From NCBI GenBank assembly GCA_021286645.1, contig JAJTBZ010000022.1, forward strand, positions 21,272 through 85,271: a stretch of 64,000 nt of DNA, read 5' to 3'. Origin of the DNA: Ignavibacteria bacterium. GTDB taxonomy: Bacteria > Bacteroidota > Ignavibacteria > Ignavibacteriales > Ignavibacteriaceae. Below, one piece after another: positions 36,496 to 45,568 of this stretch; position 1 is the stretch's first letter, and every line of letters starts with the position of its first letter. Under the pieces are notes generated by a model. That model had not been told where the DNA came from, did not search any database, and was given only the letters and a program-made list of their open reading frames with translations. The position numbers and the translations under genes are program-made.

Positions 36496-37533
36496 TTACA
36501 CCTGATCGAACAATGAGGCATTGCCTTCAACAGCCTGTTTTTTCGTTCTGCCCAGATACGCGTACGCGTGCAATGTAGCCTCGCGCCCCCGGGGAGTACG
36601 GTTGATAAATCCCTGCTGTATTAAAAAGGGCTCATATACTTCTTCCAGCGTGCCCGCGTCTTCATTCACGGCCACTGCCAGGGCGCTTAAACCCACGGGG
36701 CCGCCGTTAAACTTTTCTATAATGGTTAAGAGTATCTCTTTATCCATTTCATCCAAACCGAAATCATCTACATCCAATGCCTGAAGTGCAAACCTGGCAA
36801 CTTCAAGGTCAATGCTGCTCTTATTCTGATAGTCGGCAAAATCTCTCGTGCGGCGCAGCAGGCGGTTTGCAATTCGCGGGGTTCCACGAGCCCGTTTTGC
36901 AATTTCGAATGCTGCATCATTCTCTATAGGCACGTTTAATATCCGTGCCGAGCGAAGTATAATGTTTTTTAATAACTCGCTATCGTAATAGTCAAGCCGA
37001 AATTTAATTCCAAACCGGTCACGCAGCGGCGAGGTTAACATACCCGCGCGTGTTGTTGCACCAATAAGCGTGTATTTCGGCAGCCCGATCTGTACGGTTC
37101 GTGCATTCGGCCCGCTGTCTATCATAATATCAATACGGTAATCTTCCATGGCCGAATATAAAAACTCTTCCACAACGGGACTCAGCCGATGTATTTCATC
37201 GATAAATAAAACCGAGTGTTCTTCCAGATTGGTAAGCACTCCCGCCAGGTCACCGGGTTTTTCAAGAACCGGGCCGGAGGTCATCTTAAAGCCTACACCC
37301 ATTTCATTGGCTATAATGTTCGCAAGGGTGGTTTTTCCTAATCCGGGGGGACCGGTAAGCAGCACGTGGTCTAAAGCCTCGCCACGTTTTCGGGCAGCGG
37401 AAATGAACACGTTCAGGTTATCTACTATCTTTTGCTGACCGGTAAAATCGCTAAACCGCGCCGGGCGCAACGCTTTTTCGTATTCTTTTTCCTCGTTTTT
37501 GGGTCCGGCATCTACCGTTGGTGATTTTCTCAA
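36496..37533 (-). CDS. ruvB: Holliday junction branch migration helicase RuvB
   Basis: RuvB is the hexameric AAA+ motor that, with RuvA, drives branch migration of Holliday junctions. The 345 residues contain [12 protein letters not shown], Walker [10 protein letters not shown], Walker [11 protein letters not shown], sensor 1 [19 protein letters not shown], arginine-rich [15 protein letters not shown], and the C-terminal winged-helix part ending [17 protein letters not shown]. All are canonical. ruvA and ruvC are not in the window. The gene is third in the minus-strand unit, 13 bases after the acyltransferase stop. Confidence 0.97.
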   Translation of the reverse strand: MRKSPTVDAGPKNEEKEYEKALRPARFSDFTGQQKIVDNLNVFISAARKRGEALDHVLLTGPPGLGKTTLANIIANEMGVGFKMTSGPVLEKPGDLAGVLTNLEEHSVLFIDEIHRLSPVVEEFLYSAMEDYRIDIMIDSGPNARTVQIGLPKYTLIGATTRAGMLTSPLRDRFGIKFRLDYYDSELLKNIILRSARILNVPIENDAAFEIAKRARGTPRIANRLLRRTRDFADYQNKSSIDLEVARFALQALDVDDFGLDEMDKEILLTIIEKFNGGPVGLSALAVAVNEDAGTLEEVYEPFLIQQGFINRTPRGREATLHAYAYLGRTKKQAVEGNASLFDQV

Positions 37534-37546
37534 TTCTTTTCTCTCT

Positions 37547-38644
37547 TTACGAAGCTTCTATTGATTTAAACTTCACGTGCAGTTTATTCAGCACAACTAC
37601 CATTACGATCATAAGCCCGATCATCTCCACTGCCAGCAGCACGGAAACAAGCGGTCCAAATTTATTCGTCCAAAAATTCGCTACCCCCAGTGTCCAGGGT
37701 GTTCCATACAATATTATAAGGTGAACCACGTAAATTAGCAGGGTATTTCGGCCAAGTAATATTATCAAATGGGGTATGCTTTCCATTTTCCGGGCTATAA
37801 CGGTAAATACCGCATTCAGCAGCAATACATAACCTACCCGGAATATTACCAGGTTCGGACTGGTAGTCCAGAAATAACTGGTACCATACACTTCATATTC
37901 TATCAGGTTGCCAATCTGCGAAATTGCAATAACTGCGAGTCCGGTAATGGCAATTTTTTTCGAAAAATCCATTGATTTGAAAATATCGGGATGTTTGGCC
38001 AGGTAACTGCCCAATACCGCCCCCGCGTGCAGGTAACACAGCCAGGGAAAAACAGGGAAGTTACTGCCCGTGCCTTTATATAAATATCCCGCTAAAGCCG
38101 GATTCACGTACCGAACCCAGTTTATATGTTCAAAGTACTGAAATAAGGCTACAGCAGATACAATACTTACACCAAAAACCAGCAGATCTTTCTTTCCCAA
38201 TAACTCGCTGATATAGTCGAGCACCATAATGGAAAGAATGCCAACGCCAATAAGTTGTAATACATCAACTGCCCAAAATAACTGCCATTGCGCGGCAGTA
38301 ACGCCGCTAAAATCGAAAATACGGCGGGTAGGGTATTTTAAGAAATAACCCACCACCATAAGAAGGGCAAAACGCTTAACCCCTTTCCAAACCCTCGGGT
38401 TGTGCCAAAATGGTTCTTTGTTCAGACGAAACAGGTAATTAAACACCGTACCTGCCGTAAACATAAATATCGGGGCAGTCATGCCCCGATTAAAAAACCA
38501 TACGGAATAAAAGGATGAAGTATAATCCCGGAATGAATTACCCAGTAGTACATCAATCGTATGCCCCTGTACCATCATTATTACAGCGAAGGCGCGTATT
38601 AAATCAATGAATATTACCCGGTTTTTTTTACCTGCTGGAGTCAT
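37547..38644 (-). CDS. Membrane acyltransferase-like protein (DUF1624/HGSNAT type)
   Basis: The 365 residues hold roughly nine to ten hydrophobic segments and begin with the signature [25 protein letters not shown], with the His in QGHT resembling the catalytic His of acyltransferase-3 and heparan-alpha-glucosaminide N-acetyltransferase-like proteins. [11 protein letters not shown] and [17 protein letters not shown] are also characteristic. Such integral inner-membrane enzymes move acyl groups, often acetyl, onto envelope sugars. With kdsA in the same unit, modification of surface polysaccharide or lipopolysaccharide is possible but unproven. Spacing to ridA upstream is 18 bases. Confidence 0.8.
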   Translation of the reverse strand: MTPAGKKNRVIFIDLIRAFAVIMMVQGHTIDVLLGNSFRDYTSSFYSVWFFNRGMTAPIFMFTAGTVFNYLFRLNKEPFWHNPRVWKGVKRFALLMVVGYFLKYPTRRIFDFSGVTAAQWQLFWAVDVLQLIGVGILSIMVLDYISELLGKKDLLVFGVSIVSAVALFQYFEHINWVRYVNPALAGYLYKGTGSNFPVFPWLCYLHAGAVLGSYLAKHPDIFKSMDFSKKIAITGLAVIAISQIGNLIEYEVYGTSYFWTTSPNLVIFRVGYVLLLNAVFTVIARKMESIPHLIILLGRNTLLIYVVHLIILYGTPWTLGVANFWTNKFGPLVSVLLAVEMIGLMIVMVVVLNKLHVKFKSIEAS

Positions 38645-38662
38645 AACAGAACGGCTAAGCTA

Positions 38663-39121
38663 TCAGGCAGAGATCTTTGCTATTAATTCAATCTCTACAG
38701 CAGCATTCCGTGGCAATTCGGCAACACCTACTGCCGAACGGGCATGTTTACCTTTTTCTCCAAATATATCCAATAATAATTGTGAAGCGCCATTGGCAAC
38801 TTCGGGCTGACTGGTATAACCCGGTGTACTGTTAATAAACACGGTTACTTTAACAATTTTTTCGATCTGTTCCAGCGAAGGAACCACTGAAAGTATGGCG
38901 CTCATACAATTAATGGCACAAATGCGGGCAGCTTCCTGTCCGTCCTCTGTTGATATTTCTGCACCAACTTTACCGATAAACTTAATTGCCCCGTTTTCTA
39001 ACGGCAGCTGCCCCGAAGTATAAACAAGATCGCCTATTTTTACTGCCGGTACGTATGCTGCTAATGGTTTTGGGGCATCCGGAATAACAATATTTAACTC
39101 TTTTAATCTGTCGCTCACCAT
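38663..39121 (-). CDS. RidA-family enamine/imine deaminase
   Basis: The 152 residues match the RidA (YjgF/UK114) family in the long LPSS-like form: VYTSGQLPLENG, AARICAINCMSAI, IEKIVKVTVFINSTPGYT, HARSAVGVAELPRNAAVEIELIA. The conserved Arg of HARSAVGV and the Glu near the C-terminus, which hold the 2-aminoacrylate substrate in RidA, are present. It probably hydrolyses reactive enamines made by PLP enzymes such as threonine dehydratase. It is the first gene of the ridA/acyltransferase/ruvB/kdsA unit. The 243-base gap to the divergent mazG gene is AT-rich and should hold the promoters of both. Confidence 0.92.
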   Translation of the reverse strand: MVSDRLKELNIVIPDAPKPLAAYVPAVKIGDLVYTSGQLPLENGAIKFIGKVGAEISTEDGQEAARICAINCMSAILSVVPSLEQIEKIVKVTVFINSTPGYTSQPEVANGASQLLLDIFGEKGKHARSAVGVAELPRNAAVEIELIAKISA

Positions 39122-39364
39122 AATTCTGAACCTCTCTCTATTTTTCTATTATAATGTATAATATTATCAACAATAATCTATACAAAAAGATTTCTTCGTT
39201 ACATCGCCCTCTGTTTCTCTTGCGGCTCACATGCTTATAAGGCCTTTTTGCAATATGTTTCCTGGTATATAAAAAACATATTATTTTACTATTGCAATTT
39301 AATGTTTTTACGCTCAACTTAACATTGATAAATAAAGTACTATTGTAATTTTTACGGAGTAGTT

Positions 39365-40129
39365 GTGGATATACAGAAATTTGAAAAGTTTATGAACATT
39401 ATGTACCGCCTTCGCAAGGAATGCCCCTGGGATAGCGAACAGACACACGATTCCATTAAGGCGGCCACTCTTGAAGAGGCATATGAAACTGTTCACGCTA
39501 TCGATGAGAAGGATTACAAGGAACTGCAAGGCGAACTGGGCGACCTGCTGCTGCATATCGCCTTCCATTCTGTTATTGCCGAAGATAACGGTACTTTTAC
39601 CATTGATGATGTTATTCAGGGCATATCAGATAAACTCGTTCGCCGCCACCCGCATATATTTGGCGATGTTCAGGTGAAGAATGTTGGTGAAATTTTGCAA
39701 AATTGGGAAGCTATTAAGCTAAGCGAGGGCAGGGAATCGGTTCTTGACGGCGTTCCCGAAATAATGCCGTCACTGCTGCGTGCCTATCGTTTGCAGGAAA
39801 AAGCCGCTAAAGTCGGCTTCGACTGGAAAAAGGTTGAAGACGTGTACGCCAAAGTGGTTGAAGAAACCAATGAGCTGCACCAGGCAGTCGATTCCGGCGA
39901 TAAGGAAGCGGTTGAAAAGGAATTCGGCGATTTGTTCTTCGCGCTCATTAATTACGCGCGCTTCATTGGCGTTAACCCCGAAAATGCCCTACGCGGCACC
40001 AACCGGAAGTTTATCTCACGCTTCCAGTTTATCGAAAAAGAACTGGCGAACCGGGGAAAGAAAATTACCGAATCCAATCTCGAAGAGATGGATGAAATCT
40101 GGAACGAAAGTAAAAAGATTTATAAATAA
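39365..40129 (+). CDS. mazG: Nucleoside triphosphate pyrophosphohydrolase MazG
   Basis: MazG hydrolyses all NTPs to monophosphates and is linked to removal of abnormal nucleotides and to stringent-response control. The 254 residues carry two MazG domains: the N-terminal one with CPWDSEQTHDSI, TLEEAYETVHAI and GELGDLLLHIAFH, and the C-terminal one with KVVEETNELHQAV and KEFGDLFFALINYAR. The start is GTG 39365, with GGAG at 39356-39359. The length and the PWD signature are those of E. coli-type MazG. It is followed 19 bases later by a secreted protein gene on the same strand. Confidence 0.96.
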   Translation: MDIQKFEKFMNIMYRLRKECPWDSEQTHDSIKAATLEEAYETVHAIDEKDYKELQGELGDLLLHIAFHSVIAEDNGTFTIDDVIQGISDKLVRRHPHIFGDVQVKNVGEILQNWEAIKLSEGRESVLDGVPEIMPSLLRAYRLQEKAAKVGFDWKKVEDVYAKVVEETNELHQAVDSGDKEAVEKEFGDLFFALINYARFIGVNPENALRGTNRKFISRFQFIEKELANRGKKITESNLEEMDEIWNESKKIYK

Positions 40130-40148
40130 CTACTTAACAGGCCATACC

Positions 40149-40955
40149 ATGAACCATATTTTTTACCGCAGCCTTTTTATTACCATATTCATGGTATGGA
40201 TACCATTTAGCCCGGCACAAACCGTTAAGAAAAACGTTAAATGGCAATCGGTAATCACGGTAAAAGATAACGCGGGTAACCAACAGGATCTGATATTCGG
40301 GCAGGCGACCGAAGCAACCGATGATATCGATGCTTCATTGGGCGAATTGCTGCTGCCACCGTACCCGCCAACGGGTGTATTTGATTCCCGATTCCAACTG
40401 CCCGTAAACTATTCCGAATCTATCATCGACTATCGGAATATCAGTCAGACCGGAATTACCTGGAAGATACGTACGCAGCCGGGGTCTTCAACCTACAACA
40501 TTACGTATTCATGGAACAAAAACTCGCTGCCTGCCGGCACATTTTACCTTATGGATATGTTTGACGGCCTGGTATTTAAAGTTGATATGAAAAACACCGC
40601 AAGCTATACCAATACCAACAGCGCGCTTAACCCCGTTAAAATAGTGGCAACCGGTTTAACTGCTGTTTCCGAACCCGCCAATCCTGCTATCCGGCAAATT
40701 TCTTTACAGCAAAATTACCCGAACCCGTTTAACCCTGCCACGCGGATTACCTACACTATTTCCCATTCCGATTTTGTTACAGTAAAAGTATTTTCACCCC
40801 TTGGTAAAGAAGTGGCAACGTTAGTAAGCGGTGTTAAACCTGCCGGAACGTATACCGCCGAGTTTAACGCGGGCTCTTTAACCGGCGGCATATACTACTA
40901 CCAGCTTACCGCCAACGGGTCCACGCTCACCAAACCCTGCTGCCTCATAAAATGA
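40149..40955 (+). CDS. Secreted protein with type IX sorting domain
   Basis: The start is ATG 40149; a longer open frame upstream lies wholly inside mazG and is not real. The 268 residues begin with a signal peptide (YRSLFITIFMVWIPFSPAQ), followed by about 160 residues of beta-rich sequence without a recognised catalytic motif. The C-terminus is a type IX secretion sorting domain: QQNYPNPFNPATRI, VKVFSPLGKEVATLVSG, and GGIYYYQLTANG. It should be exported by the type IX system and anchored or released at the cell surface. The mature part resembles a small beta-sandwich adhesin or carbohydrate-binding module, but no family was identified. Confidence 0.85.
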   Translation: MNHIFYRSLFITIFMVWIPFSPAQTVKKNVKWQSVITVKDNAGNQQDLIFGQATEATDDIDASLGELLLPPYPPTGVFDSRFQLPVNYSESIIDYRNISQTGITWKIRTQPGSSTYNITYSWNKNSLPAGTFYLMDMFDGLVFKVDMKNTASYTNTNSALNPVKIVATGLTAVSEPANPAIRQISLQQNYPNPFNPATRITYTISHSDFVTVKVFSPLGKEVATLVSGVKPAGTYTAEFNAGSLTGGIYYYQLTANGSTLTKPCCLIK

Positions 40956-41064
40956 TATGTATTATGTGTACGTACAATGGCGAACCCGGCCGCATACAAA
41001 GAAATTCATCGTGCCGGCTCAGGGCTGCCGATCTAAACATACGGCCAACTACCACCTTTGTTAT

Positions 41065-41463
41065 TTAATGGTATTTTACCAGGTGCATTATTGCAAGAAT
41101 AAAAGCAAATACATCGCGCGAAATTCCTAAATACTTCCGCGCTCGGGCTAAAGTCGAATCTTCATGCTGTACTGAAAACCGGAACAATGCACTAATTTCT
41201 TTTTTACTCAATCCCAAACTGTCTTCCGGTTCCGCGAAAAGCCGGTAATCGAGGTTCATACGGCTTTGATAGGAAAGCATCATTTGAAATTCATTTAAAC
41301 TCATCCTGCTAATAGAATCCGGGAAGGTTGTTAATGGCATATCCAAATACAGAACACTACTTCGTTCTTTCAAACGAAATACATCTGTTTGTATTTTTTC
41401 CTGAGCAGTTAAAACGTTCGTCATAACTATGCACAGAAGCACCCCGAATACCAGATTTGACAT
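41065..41463 (-). CDS. Small exported protein of unknown function
   Basis: The 132-residue product starts with a signal peptide (LVFGVLLCIVMTNVLTAQ, cleavage probably after TAQ). The rest is polar and mostly helical, with EFQMMLSYQSRMNLDYRLF and a C-terminal hydrophobic stretch DVFAFILAIMHLVKY that might anchor it. It resembles no family I recognise. It is an isolated gene between the sorting-domain protein and a GNAT enzyme. The Gln-Glu after the signal cleavage site is common for exported proteins in this branch, which supports its being real. Confidence 0.6.
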   Translation of the reverse strand: MSNLVFGVLLCIVMTNVLTAQEKIQTDVFRLKERSSVLYLDMPLTTFPDSISRMSLNEFQMMLSYQSRMNLDYRLFAEPEDSLGLSKKEISALFRFSVQHEDSTLARARKYLGISRDVFAFILAIMHLVKYH

Positions 41464-41577
41464 GTTTTTAAAGAATTAAATAAGATTAATCGTCAGCACC
41501 CTAATCCAAAATATAAATTATATGGATTAAAATCAAGAAAAATAACCCGGCCGTGCCGGAGCTCTATAAAATTTTAT

Positions 41578-42051
41578 TTACCGCGGCAGAATGTTTTCTT
41601 CGGTTAAGCGGTAAACCGTCCATTCACTTTGGGGCTTCGCGCCAGCTCGTTCATAAAACTCTATTGCCGGCGTATTCCAGTTTAATACCGCCCATTCCAT
41701 CCGGCCGCAATCACGCTCTGCCGCCAGTTTCCGTACCGAATTAAACAATACCCGTCCCGCGCCCTGCCCCCGGAAGCCCGGTTTTACATAGATATCTTCC
41801 AAATACAGGCCTTTCTTACCAATAAACGTGGAAAAATTATGGAAGAAGAGCGCGTACCCGGCCAGTTGCCCTTCTATTGTCATCAACAGCACTTCTGCTA
41901 CTTTTTCGGGGCCAAATAGCGCGTTGCTCAGTGAATCTTCCGTAGCAATTACTTCATGACTCAGCTTTTCGTATTCAGCAATTTCCTTAATTAATCCCAA
42001 TATTACGGGCACATCCTGTTTTTCGGCAAATCGTATGCTCACTTCATTCAT
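41578..42051 (-). CDS. GNAT-family N-acetyltransferase, diamine acetyltransferase-like
   Basis: The 157 residues show the GNAT fold and strongly resemble the spermidine/spermine (SSAT) and thialysine acetyltransferase branch: IRFAEKQDVPVILGLIKEIAEYEKL at the N-terminus, GYALFFHNFSTFIGKKGLYLEDIYV, the acetyl-CoA loop RGQGAGRVLF, and WAVLNWNTPAIEFYERAGA. The substrate is likely a polyamine or a lysine analogue but cannot be fixed from sequence. It lies immediately left of the proposed replication origin and is read away from it. A 7-bp inverted repeat TAAACTA-CT-TAGTTTA (42095-42110) sits 44 bases upstream of its start. Confidence 0.9.
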   Translation of the reverse strand: MNEVSIRFAEKQDVPVILGLIKEIAEYEKLSHEVIATEDSLSNALFGPEKVAEVLLMTIEGQLAGYALFFHNFSTFIGKKGLYLEDIYVKPGFRGQGAGRVLFNSVRKLAAERDCGRMEWAVLNWNTPAIEFYERAGAKPQSEWTVYRLTEENILPR

Positions 42052-42176
42052 GTTCGGCCTTATATTACGATAAACAATAATTATTTTACTACTCTAAACT
42101 ACTTAGTTTACCGGGAATATTGCAAATCGGGGAGTCGGTTATGCAGGCTGTGACCCGTAAAACCTGTACCAAAGTA

Positions 42177-42418
42177 TGTGGATAACTACGTTGAAAACTA
42201 TGGGGTAAACTCAGGGTAAGATGTGAAAAAGTCCCAACGGTGGATAACTGCCGGTTTATCCACAGCTTTCCACATTGTGGAATGTGAATTTCTCTGCGCG
42301 AAAAGTTAATAATACAGCGTAAAATACAAGGATATTGAACTTTTCCACATATCCACACCATAAAAAGAATAATAAAGTTTAAATATTTAAATAAATATAT
42401 ATTTTAAATATTATATAT
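42177..42418. other. oriC: Candidate chromosomal replication origin (oriC): DnaA boxes and AT-rich unwinding element
   Basis: Two perfect DnaA boxes occur: TGTGGATAA at 42177-42185 (minus orientation) and TTATCCACA at 42256-42264 (plus). One-mismatch boxes are GGTGGATAA 42239-42247, TTTTCCACA 42341-42349 and ATATCCACA 42349-42357. TTCCACA-T-TGTGGAA (42268-42282) is a related inverted repeat. Next to them 42361-42418 contains no C and only two G, suitable as an unwinding element. No gene fits between 42052 and 42410; a 90-codon frame there looks accidental. G/C balance on the plus strand changes around this point, and parS-like sites and mnmE/mnmG/rsmG lie within 18 kb. dnaA is not in the window. 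Confidence 0.8.
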
Positions 42419-42623
42419 GTGTGGAAAGCTTTTGTAAATCGGTTACGAAGAGGGCAATATCCTCATCGGAAAAGCCTTTATCTCGAGCTGCCTTTTCCAA
42501 AGTGCCCCACATGGGTTCGCCGCAACGCAGGCAGCGAATGCCTTTATCCATGAGATATGTAACAGAATCGGGTAATTCGCGTACCAGATCCTCTATAAGG
42601 ATATCTTTAGTTATTTCCATCAT
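42411..42623 (-). CDS. DUF1858-type small protein with a CxxC motif
   Basis: The start is at ATG 42623 (a second ATG follows at 42620); longer upstream frames run through the preceding gene. The 70 residues fit the DUF1858 layout: MEITKDILIEDLVRELPDSVTYLMDKGIRCLRCGEPMWGTLEKAARDKG in shorter pieces, i.e. a helix, the segment GIRCLRCGEP with a CxxC pair, and TLEKAARDKGFSDEDI. Such domains occur alone or fused to redox proteins and may hold a disulfide or a metal; the function is not established. Its first 17 bases overlap the end of the DUF6132-like gene, and its stop codon falls inside the AT-rich element of the proposed origin. Confidence 0.8.
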   Translation of the reverse strand: MMEITKDILIEDLVRELPDSVTYLMDKGIRCLRCGEPMWGTLEKAARDKGFSDEDIALFVTDLQKLSTHI

Positions 42624-42810
42624 TTTTTGCCTTTTTATCGGGGAAAAGGAATACCGAAGCCAATACAGCCCCGTATATTGTACTGAAGAAGGGATTGCTT
42701 TGAATAGGGCAATGACCACTGGCGCAGCCGATAAAGTAATAATAGGCATAACCGCCAATGGCACCAATTACCGGCAGAATGATTTTTTTATATTTAGTGA
42801 AGAACGTCAT
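42607..42810 (-). CDS. DUF6132-like small membrane protein
   Basis: The 67-residue protein has a hydrophobic helix (about 10-28, IILPVIGAIGGYAYYYFIG), the segment CASGHCPIQSNP with two cysteines five residues apart, and a second hydrophobic stretch (about 42-56). The CxSGxCPIxSNP segment is characteristic of small DUF6132 proteins, which occur beside redox or rhodanese-like genes in Bacteroidota. A redox role together with the CxxC protein that overlaps its 3' end (42607-42623) is likely but unproven. Confidence 0.75.
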   Translation of the reverse strand: MTFFTKYKKIILPVIGAIGGYAYYYFIGCASGHCPIQSNPFFSTIYGAVLASVFLFPDKKAKNDGNN

Positions 42811-42968
42811 ACATATCCTTATGTTTACTGCATTAGATGGTAAAACGGGTCACGGGGTTCAAAAAAAATGGGAAATGATGGTACAGCAGTTCGGTACATA
42901 TATTTTGCTGCCAGGCATTAATGAGCCCACGGCAATCGGGTACAGAAATGAAGGATGGGGAAAGTCTG

Positions 42969-45551
42969 TTACAGCTTTTCTATAATATGCATCAGCTCGG
43001 TTTCAATGAGCTGGAAAAAATGCTTCGATACCTTCATTTTATGCCGGTCGAGCACGTAAAATGCATCATAGATGCTGCTGTCTTCAGTAGCAATCTTAGC
43101 AAAATAGATATGCAGACCCAGATCATTGAGTTTCCTGGTTATCTGGTACAGGAAGCCCGGTATATCAGGCGCCTGAATAAGAATAACGGTATATGTATCA
43201 TGGGTTTCAAAACGGATGCGTGCCGGGTTTTCTGATTTTATGAGTGAACGCTTCAGCGCGTTCCATTGCGCGCGGTATTTTTTTATTTCCAGGCCTACCT
43301 GCAGCATGCCGGAAATTACTGCTTTGAGGTCTTCTTCAACTTTTTGAATACGCTCGGGACTGACAGGCTCATGACTGCCATTTTGTGTAATGGTAAATGT
43401 ATCCACCACAATACCATCACGACGGGTGAAAATTCGGGCATCGAGAATATTTACGTGGTTAATAGTTAATACACCACAAATTTTAGAGAGCAGGAAGTTG
43501 CTGTCGCGGGTAATAACGGTAAATTTCGTATTATACTCGCCGTCAACCGATAAAACTGAAAGTGGTTCACCTTCTTCAATCTTTTCTATCTGCCAGTTTA
43601 TTTCCTCTTCGGAAAAATGTTCGGCATATAGCGGGTCGTCAAAAGTAGCCAGGTGCGTTTCAAATGATTTGTGTTTTAAATGGGCCATGGAATTACCTGT
43701 CTTCGATCTGACAAGCGGCTTATCGGATGTAATAGCGCTAATGCGGGTCCGCGTGCGCTTGTACAGCTCGGTAAGCATTACCTGCTTCCACGGAGTAAAT
43801 ATCATGGGACTTACTGCCGAGATAACCGAATACGAAAGGAGGAAGAGGTTATCGAGATCGGTAACAGTAGGAAACAAAGTAGCAAAAGCGTCAATAGTTT
43901 CCTGCGAGCGTACATCCTTTCGGAATGCTACACGATGCATAAAGAAATGGTAGCGTATCAGCAGGGCTACCGCTTCCACTTTATCTTCATCGTAACCAAA
44001 TTCTTCCAGCAGGCCAATTGCGTACTCTGCACCCATTAACTGATGCCCCTGCGCGCTTACCGGTTTTGCTATATCATGCAGCAAAATTCCCAGTAACAGC
44101 AGTTCTTTATCTTTCAGCATGGCGAATATCTTACCGGGGTACGAGGTATGCAGGTCAAGCGAGCATAACTCGTTAATAGCATGCAGGGTATGGCCATCGG
44201 TAGTATAATAATAATACGGCCCGAACTGTGCATAGCCGGTTAATTCTTCAAAAGCGGGAATAAATTTACCGAGGAAACCCAGCTCATGCATAACTTCCAA
44301 TACGTGACCCGCGCTTTTGCCCAGTTGTAGTATTTTCCTAAAAATTCGTATGCTATCAGCCTTTTGCTGAATATCGCCGCTATCCTGAAAATTCCGTATA
44401 TAATTACGCAGTTTTCCGTTAAACCATGCCTTTTCGGTACCCATATAGTAGAATGCCTGCATAATGGTGGACATATCCGGTACAGATTCCGCGGCAAGGC
44501 TGAGGCAGTCTGCTTTCAGTTGTAAATTCAATTCAAAATGGGTAGTAAGGGCATCAGGGTAATTATGTAGTTGTGATTCGAGCAGGAAGCATTCAAGTGT
44601 TGTGAGGGTCCGGTATGTAGTTTGCAAGCACGATGAAATAAACCGGAAGAGAATAATATGATTATTGGGATTTTCCGGCTGAGAGATTGCCATAAACGGC
44701 ATTAACGGTTTTCGGTGCGCGAGTGAGAATATTTCCTTTTCCTCGAGCCAGTCGCCCGCGTGGCGGTGTTGTATATGAATATACATACGAAGGCAGGCAT
44801 ACACATGAAGCGCCTGTTTTAGTATGGCGGCGTCCTGTTCCGGTATATAATTACAGGCGGCCAGCTGGTCGAAACACGAGGGTTCTTCTTTGCCGGTGAA
44901 CAGATCGTATGGCTGCCGGGGTATAAGCAGTTTAGCGAGTACCGTGCAGATGAATAAATCAATTAAGCCGCCGGCGGTTTTGCTGATGTTGGGTTCAACA
45001 ACCAAAGGGGTAAGGCCAAACCGTTCGAGGCGCCGGTGACGGATAATGGAGATGCCATCCAGGAAAGAGCGTGACCCGTTTAACCGGAGTTTTTCAACCA
45101 GCCTGCTTTCAAGGTACGAGCAGGCATCGGCATCGCCGATATACATATTACGGTTACCGGTAAGAAACCTGTACGCGTCTTCCGCCGACCAGGAATCGGG
45201 TTCGTAGAGTGGCAGCACGGTAAATTCGAATGCATGTTCTATGACCCGTGTTTTAGCACGGAGTATCGGGAGTATATCCTGCACCGGCGGAACAGAGTCC
45301 GGGTGATGGGTTAATACCAGAATATGTGCAGGGGTAAACGGGGTAAGTGTCTTATGGGCAAAATCGGTTACCGGCAGTAAGTCGGCAGGCAGGGGGCTTT
45401 CAGATACCGCCTCGCGCAGCGCGCCAAACAGTATATCGGTATATTTCGAATAATGAGTTTTACCGGTAAATATATTTTCCGGCGAATGGATTACCCGTTT
45501 TCTGAATTCATTAAACTTCTGACACCAACCGGGCTCTGCTGCTGCTGACAT
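42969..45551 (-). CDS. GlnD-like protein with a degenerate nucleotidyltransferase site
   Basis: The 860 residues follow the architecture of PII uridylyltransferase GlnD: N-terminal nucleotidyltransferase-like region (about 1-330), HD phosphohydrolase domain (about 430-600; His492-Asp493 in LLHDIAKP, RYHFFMHRVAFRKD), and two ACT domains (about 690-765 and 785-860). The transferase active site normally has a Gly-rich turn and a DxD pair; the aligned segment at residues 62-80 reads TDFAHKTLTPFTPAHILVL, with Pro and His in place of both aspartates. EPNISKTAGGLIDL, the counterpart of the next motif, is also altered. It may have kept only the deuridylylating/HD side and glutamine sensing. It lies 17 bases downstream of queF. 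Confidence 0.85.
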   Translation of the reverse strand: MSAAAEPGWCQKFNEFRKRVIHSPENIFTGKTHYSKYTDILFGALREAVSESPLPADLLPVTDFAHKTLTPFTPAHILVLTHHPDSVPPVQDILPILRAKTRVIEHAFEFTVLPLYEPDSWSAEDAYRFLTGNRNMYIGDADACSYLESRLVEKLRLNGSRSFLDGISIIRHRRLERFGLTPLVVEPNISKTAGGLIDLFICTVLAKLLIPRQPYDLFTGKEEPSCFDQLAACNYIPEQDAAILKQALHVYACLRMYIHIQHRHAGDWLEEKEIFSLAHRKPLMPFMAISQPENPNNHIILFRFISSCLQTTYRTLTTLECFLLESQLHNYPDALTTHFELNLQLKADCLSLAAESVPDMSTIMQAFYYMGTEKAWFNGKLRNYIRNFQDSGDIQQKADSIRIFRKILQLGKSAGHVLEVMHELGFLGKFIPAFEELTGYAQFGPYYYYTTDGHTLHAINELCSLDLHTSYPGKIFAMLKDKELLLLGILLHDIAKPVSAQGHQLMGAEYAIGLLEEFGYDEDKVEAVALLIRYHFFMHRVAFRKDVRSQETIDAFATLFPTVTDLDNLFLLSYSVISAVSPMIFTPWKQVMLTELYKRTRTRISAITSDKPLVRSKTGNSMAHLKHKSFETHLATFDDPLYAEHFSEEEINWQIEKIEEGEPLSVLSVDGEYNTKFTVITRDSNFLLSKICGVLTINHVNILDARIFTRRDGIVVDTFTITQNGSHEPVSPERIQKVEEDLKAVISGMLQVGLEIKKYRAQWNALKRSLIKSENPARIRFETHDTYTVILIQAPDIPGFLYQITRKLNDLGLHIYFAKIATEDSSIYDAFYVLDRHKMKVSKHFFQLIETELMHIIEKL

Positions 45552-45568
45552 ACATGCACCGCCGTTAC

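Noticed and set aside
39780..40148. Long N-terminal extension of the sorting-domain protein
   Set aside because: It lies inside mazG in another frame, is rich in Lys/Arg/Ser as expected of a shadow frame, and the signal peptide begins at ATG 40149.
42089..42361. A 90-codon frame on the minus strand
   Set aside because: It covers the DnaA-box region, has no leader and no recognisable protein character.
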